Source: Lathyrus oleraceus
Lineage: Eukaryota > Streptophyta > Magnoliopsida > Fabales > Fabaceae
Assembly (NCBI RefSeq): GCF_024323335.1
Contig: NC_066579.1
Location: 128,424,854-128,488,853 of the forward strand
Length of the DNA stretch: 64,000 nucleotides
Direction of reading: 5' to 3'
Below the pieces are notes generated by a model. The model searched no databases, had not been told where the DNA came from, and saw only the letters and a list, made by a program, of their open reading frames with translations. A program made the position numbers and the translations under genes. Below are positions 59,940 to 64,000 of the stretch, one piece after another; position 1 is the first letter of the stretch; the number at the start of each line of letters is the position of its first letter.

Positions 59940-61185
59940 GCAGCTTCTGATATGCTAATGAGATTGTTCTTGAGGAACCACTTTGTTCCAATAATTCTCT
60001 TATGATAACCATCATGAGTCTTTTCGCAGACCATTACATCTGAATGAGTATCAAAGGATGGTTAAGCATCTGAAGCACAAACTCCTGATTAATTAGATTC
60101 AGTCCTCCCAATACCAATAATCTTTTCTTACTGGTTTCTTCTAGACTCCATATTTTCTTCCTTCTTCTGAGTTGGATTTGGAACATATGGTTTCATGTTG
60201 TTATATGTTGTAAGCAACCATTTTCCTGGAACAGAAGTTGTTGATTTATTCTTTCCTTTCAGCATATCTGCAGCAAAAATAATCTCACTTTTTGGTACCC
60301 ATATTCTTATGGGTCCTTTGAGGTTAGTTTTACTAGGTTTCCTCTTATTTTGAGCCTTTTCTTTGTAATAAGGTTTTGAATTATTCAAGACTTTAAATTT
60401 AAAAGTTTTTTGTCTTGAATGAATCTTACCATTAGGTTCCAGACCTTTCAGAACCTTATAACCAAATGTCTCAGGTTCTATCTTCTTTAGAACCTTTAAC
60501 TTTGAGGTCTCAGGTTCTGATTCTTTTAGAACCTTTGACTTAAGAGTTATTGGTTATGATTTCTTTTTGACCTTTAGGTCTCATGTTCTAGTTTTTTTAG
60601 GACCTCTGACTCTATAGTTATAGGTTCTTATTGGTTTAGAACCTTAGCATTAGTAGCATACACAAACTGAGAGCAATTCCCTTTTTGAGCAGGGCTTGAA
60701 GAAGAAAGATCGGACGATTTAATCAAGGTTTCAGTCCTTGGATTAAAAGGTTTTTGGTGATAACCAAGACATTCTCTTTTGCTTTTACTTACTCCATAGA
60801 TCATGGAAACAAATTTAGTTCTTTCAAAACCAGTTATGATAAATTCTTGAAGATCCACTTCATGCTCACTCAAGGGTTTATTAGACACTTTATTTACTTG
60901 AGCAATATGATCTCTTTCAAGAGATTCAGTTTTCTTTTGAGATGCTTTTAGTTCATATTTCAAAAGATCATAATGCTTTTTCAATATTTTTACGTGTCTG
61001 GATTTTTGCTGACATCTATTCATAAGATCTTGACAAAAGGTAATTAAACCAGATCTAGAAAGCTTAGAAAATACCTCATCTGCATCCTCTGAATCCGAGT
61101 CAGATCTAAAAATGTTGAAGCCATCAAAGCTAGATTGGCTTCTTCTTTATTCTCACCAGCTTCTTCTTCATTATCAAGTTCATCC
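59940..61185 (-). pseudogene. SIRE/Maximus-type gag and pol scraps
   Basis: The minus strand from 61185 reads EANLALMAST, a frame change, then DADEVFSKLSRSGLITFCQD, HVKILKKHYDLLKYELKAS, NKPLSEHEVDLQEFIITGFE and SMIYGVSKSKRE (61023-60628), a pattern I know from SIRE/Maximus gag. After a gap comes KGPIRIWVPKSEIIFAADML and GKWLLTTYNNMKPYVPN (60388-60128), the stretch ahead of protease. A scrap IIGTKWFLKNN at about 60000 recalls the start of reverse transcriptase (GTKW.F.NK). Protease, integrase and most of reverse transcriptase are deleted. The gag is cut at 61185 by another LTR. Confidence 0.75.
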
Positions 61186-64000
61186 TGTTATACCCCAAAG
61201 TTTACCCTCCCTTTTCTCCTTTTGCATAATTGATTTGCATACATCAAATCATATCATGCATGACCATTGCATTTGGTCATGGGATCACAACCATGGCCAC
61301 ATTGTAGTTTGTATCTTAACATTAGGGTTTCATTTTGTTTTGCTTAACAACTAACCATAACTTCATGGGTATATGGTATTTGTTTATTATTATTGCTCAT
61401 GTAGGTGATCATGCTCCAAATCAAGGCAAGACAAAAGCATTTTGATCAAGGGAAATGCAAGTTTGTTTATGATAATTCAAAGTTGCCCCATGTGGTTGTT
61501 TCCATGCCATATCACTCAATCTTCATGATATTCTCAAGATTATTCAAGCCCCAATCAAGTTTTCATCAAGGGAAGTTTTTTCTATTATCATTGTGGTTTG
61601 AAATGAAAGAAAATATCAAGTTTGCACAAAGGGGTACAAGTTGGTTTGACCTAATTTGCAAGTATGCCATGGCTTTGGTCCAAACTCCACAACTCCTCAA
61701 TATTTATCCAATTGCCAAGATTCTTTGAGACAAATGTGACTTTTGGGATCCTTTATAACTTTAAATCAAGTTTCAAACATCAATTCATTCATTAATGACC
61801 TCATTTGTGCAAAAGACCAAGTTGTCAAATTGAGCCAAAACCTTGCCATGACCCCTACTTTCCACCCTTTCCATTTTTAGCTCCAACCTTCTTTTGATCA
61901 CATTATTTTTACATATTTCTAATATTATTTCAAAGATCATTTGGACCAATTTTGGCTCAAAATGCACGAGGGAATCCAAAGTTATGGTGTCACCAACGTA
62001 GGACCTCAAAATGATCAAACATGCTCCAAATTGCTTGACTAATTGCCCAACCTAAAAACCAGGTCACGACCTCAACTTCACAAGCATGTAACTTTAATAT
62101 CAAAGCTACTTTGAACTTGGTTATTTTTTCATCATGTTCTACTCCATGAAATGTTCATTTGGCTCAAAGAAAATTGGAAAATGCACGAGTGGATTCGAAT
62201 TGGCCTAAGCATGAACATGGTGACCTAAACTCTGTTTTGCACCGTGACCTATAATATGGAATCATGCCAAAATCAACTTGGGACCAATTCTCACACGTAA
62301 AACTTGTTTCCCATGAACAAAAGCATCTGACCATAACACAAACGACTTGTAAAGCTCCAAAATCATGAGTTTGATGCCAAATTTTCACATGGTTTGGATC
62401 TGGAAATTCTTGAGTTGATTCACACGAATTGAGATCCATTTCACACATATTTGAACCCCAACACATTCCCTATAAATAATGGAGTGATTTTCCTTCATTT
62501 CTAAGCTTGAAGAGCCAAGAAATCTCTGCCTCACTGAAACTCGAAAGCACAAAAAAAAAACAGTCACTCATTTCTTCGATTCAAGTCCTTTTACTTCCAA
62601 ATTTCTGCCTAGAATCTTTCACCAGAATCATCTGAAGTTGTCTGAAGCATTGCCTTGGTATGAAACTACCTGCAACCTTGTTTCCTGTTTCACCATTGTT
62701 GACCTCGAGCTTCGATTTGGACAAGATAGTTACAAGTAAAATTACACTTCAAACAAGTTACCATTCTCTTCGTGTGGTTCCACTGATTGAAATCCACCAT
62801 CTACCTTTGATTTATCTTTTGACTTGGTCATTTAATTTTATTTTGAAGAACTAGGGTTCTTTATTAGTTTTACAAAATTCTCCCTGCCTAGAGCAAATTA
62901 GTTACTCTGATGCAGGGAGACCTGAATGATAAGATGTTTAGAAACTGAATTCATGCTTGATTCATGTCAAAAATAAGAGTTCACGAATTTGCAAAATTAA
63001 AATCCAGAGGTTGAAGATGAAGTTCTTCGTGCGCTTCAGAGGGAATTTCAAACTTCTTGGCCAATCATCAATTGACACCTGCCCAAGCCGTTGCATTTGA
63101 ATTATTTTCTTTTTCTTTTTTAATTCATTTAATTTCCCTTTATTTAAAATCATTTTAAATAGCTCCTTTATTTTTTTAGTCCAACTTTTTTTCATAATTT
63201 CATAAAACTATTTTCTATCACATACAATTTTTGCATAATTTTAAAAATCATTTTTCCATTTAATTCATATATTTGTTTTTCTATTTTTCATTTAACATTT
63301 TTTATTTTAATCATTTTAAAACATTTTTCATCCTAACTTTTGAGGTCAGGTCATTAATAATTTTGTTCACCTTTTCCATTTTTCTTGGGTTTTTATTTTG
63401 TGTATTGACCCCTATTTGCCATTTTCTCTTTTATTAATCATTATTAAATCACTTCTAATCATTTTATTTATTTATTTTTGATATTTACTTGATGTTTTGA
63501 ATTAAGTTTATTGCATGGTTAATGAGTTCTTCCACATCTCAAATAATTGATAAATGGAATTGAGGTTGATTCAACCTTCTCTAATTTAAAATTGTTGATA
63601 GATGATCATGAATCATCTTCAATACTTTGCATCAGTAATAAGTTATCCCTCGATGTGCCATATTTTGAGTCCTTTGATCTGTGGATAGAAGGATCCCTAT
63701 GTGATTACCTTAACTCTCTTATTCACTCTTTCTATCTTCATCTCTTCCTTGGCTTTAATCATTGTATGACATGATTGTAGGAGATTAACTTTGTGTTAAT
63801 TCTCTAACATGTTTGATACATACATTGTTATTGACCGACCTCAGATAGGTTTGGCTTCTATGTAAGCCTACTTACGATTGCTTAACATAGCGCTAAATTG
63901 TCCCGACACAATCAATTGACCATTAATTTCTAACATTACTTTGTGCCACTTACATTCTTTCCATTTAATTCAAGTCATTTAGTTTATGTCATTTACTTAA
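61186..64000 (+). mobile_element. Long gypsy-type LTR inserted in SIRE gag, continues past the window
   Basis: It begins TGTTATACCCCAAAGTTTAC exactly where the gag reading frame stops. The preceding five bases are CATCC; the matching duplication would lie right of the window. A plus-strand TATA box (TATAAATAAT at 62471) is followed by leader-like sequence. No protein family is recognisable in 2.8 kb, so the LTR is very long, which would fit the Ogre lineage. The small frames in it show no domain. Confidence 0.5.
62471..62480 (+). promoter_or_regulatory. TATA box of the long LTR
   Basis: TATAAATAAT preceded by CATTCCC, with transcription expected to begin about 30 bp downstream near 62500. 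Consistent with U3/R of the LTR. Confidence 0.4.

Overview
This looks like nuclear DNA of a flowering plant, most likely a legume (Fabaceae), and by its repeat content probably a large-genome pea/vetch/lentil type. That placement is inference. The evidence is one spliced eukaryotic gene with GT-AG introns and a plant-only product, AT-rich intergenic DNA, long (TA)n microsatellites, and dense nested plant retrotransposons (Ty1/copia, Athila- and Tat-type Ty3/gypsy, SIRE/Maximus-type) and CACTA elements. There are no bacterial features and no CRISPR.

Layout. 1-5.6 kb: a decayed Ty3/gypsy RNase H region on the minus strand, tandem repeats and AT-rich DNA. 5.6-9.5 kb: 3' part of a Tat-like gypsy element (copy A) with a long antisense ORF and an LTR. 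9.7-14.2 kb: an internally deleted Athila-like element with both LTRs and a perfect 5-bp target duplication (ATCCC), inserted into a repeat whose uninterrupted relative lies at 19.45-19.9 kb. 14.2-20 kb: tandem repeats, microsatellites and a broken CACTA transposase. 20.4-26.2 kb: two LTR-like segments in opposite orientation flanking a decayed copia pol. 26.2-30.2 kb: a second Tat antisense ORF (copy B) split by a 1544-bp CACTA element with a perfect ATT duplication. 32.36-35.05 kb: a copia element with a short 3' LTR and an almost completely deleted 5' LTR. 35-41 kb: MITEs, TA tracts and LTR-like repeats.

41.2-48.9 kb is the only convincing functional gene: a SnRK1 catalytic alpha subunit (KIN10/SNF1/AMPK family). 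Ten coding exons join in frame to 509 residues with all catalytic motifs. A 1.6-kb intron lies in the 5' leader and a probable hAT-type MITE in intron 4. A broken SnRK1 copy that still has its intron lies 4.6 kb downstream on the same strand. Between gene and pseudogene sit an inverted-repeat element, a third Tat remnant (copy C) and a 1341-bp solo LTR with a perfect CTACA duplication.

53.8-61.2 kb holds a copia integrase fragment and a large decayed SIRE/Maximus-type element on the minus strand (gag, a scrap of pol, a long 3' extra ORF, polypurine tract, 3' LTR). From 61186 to the window end a long gypsy-type LTR interrupts the SIRE gag.

Apart from SnRK1, no gene here looks intact. The best signals to follow are the structural ones: the conserved minus-strand TATA box and antisense ORF of Tat copies A and C, datable nested insertions with exact target duplications, and the SnRK1 gene/pseudogene pair. 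I did not find a clear new biological system.
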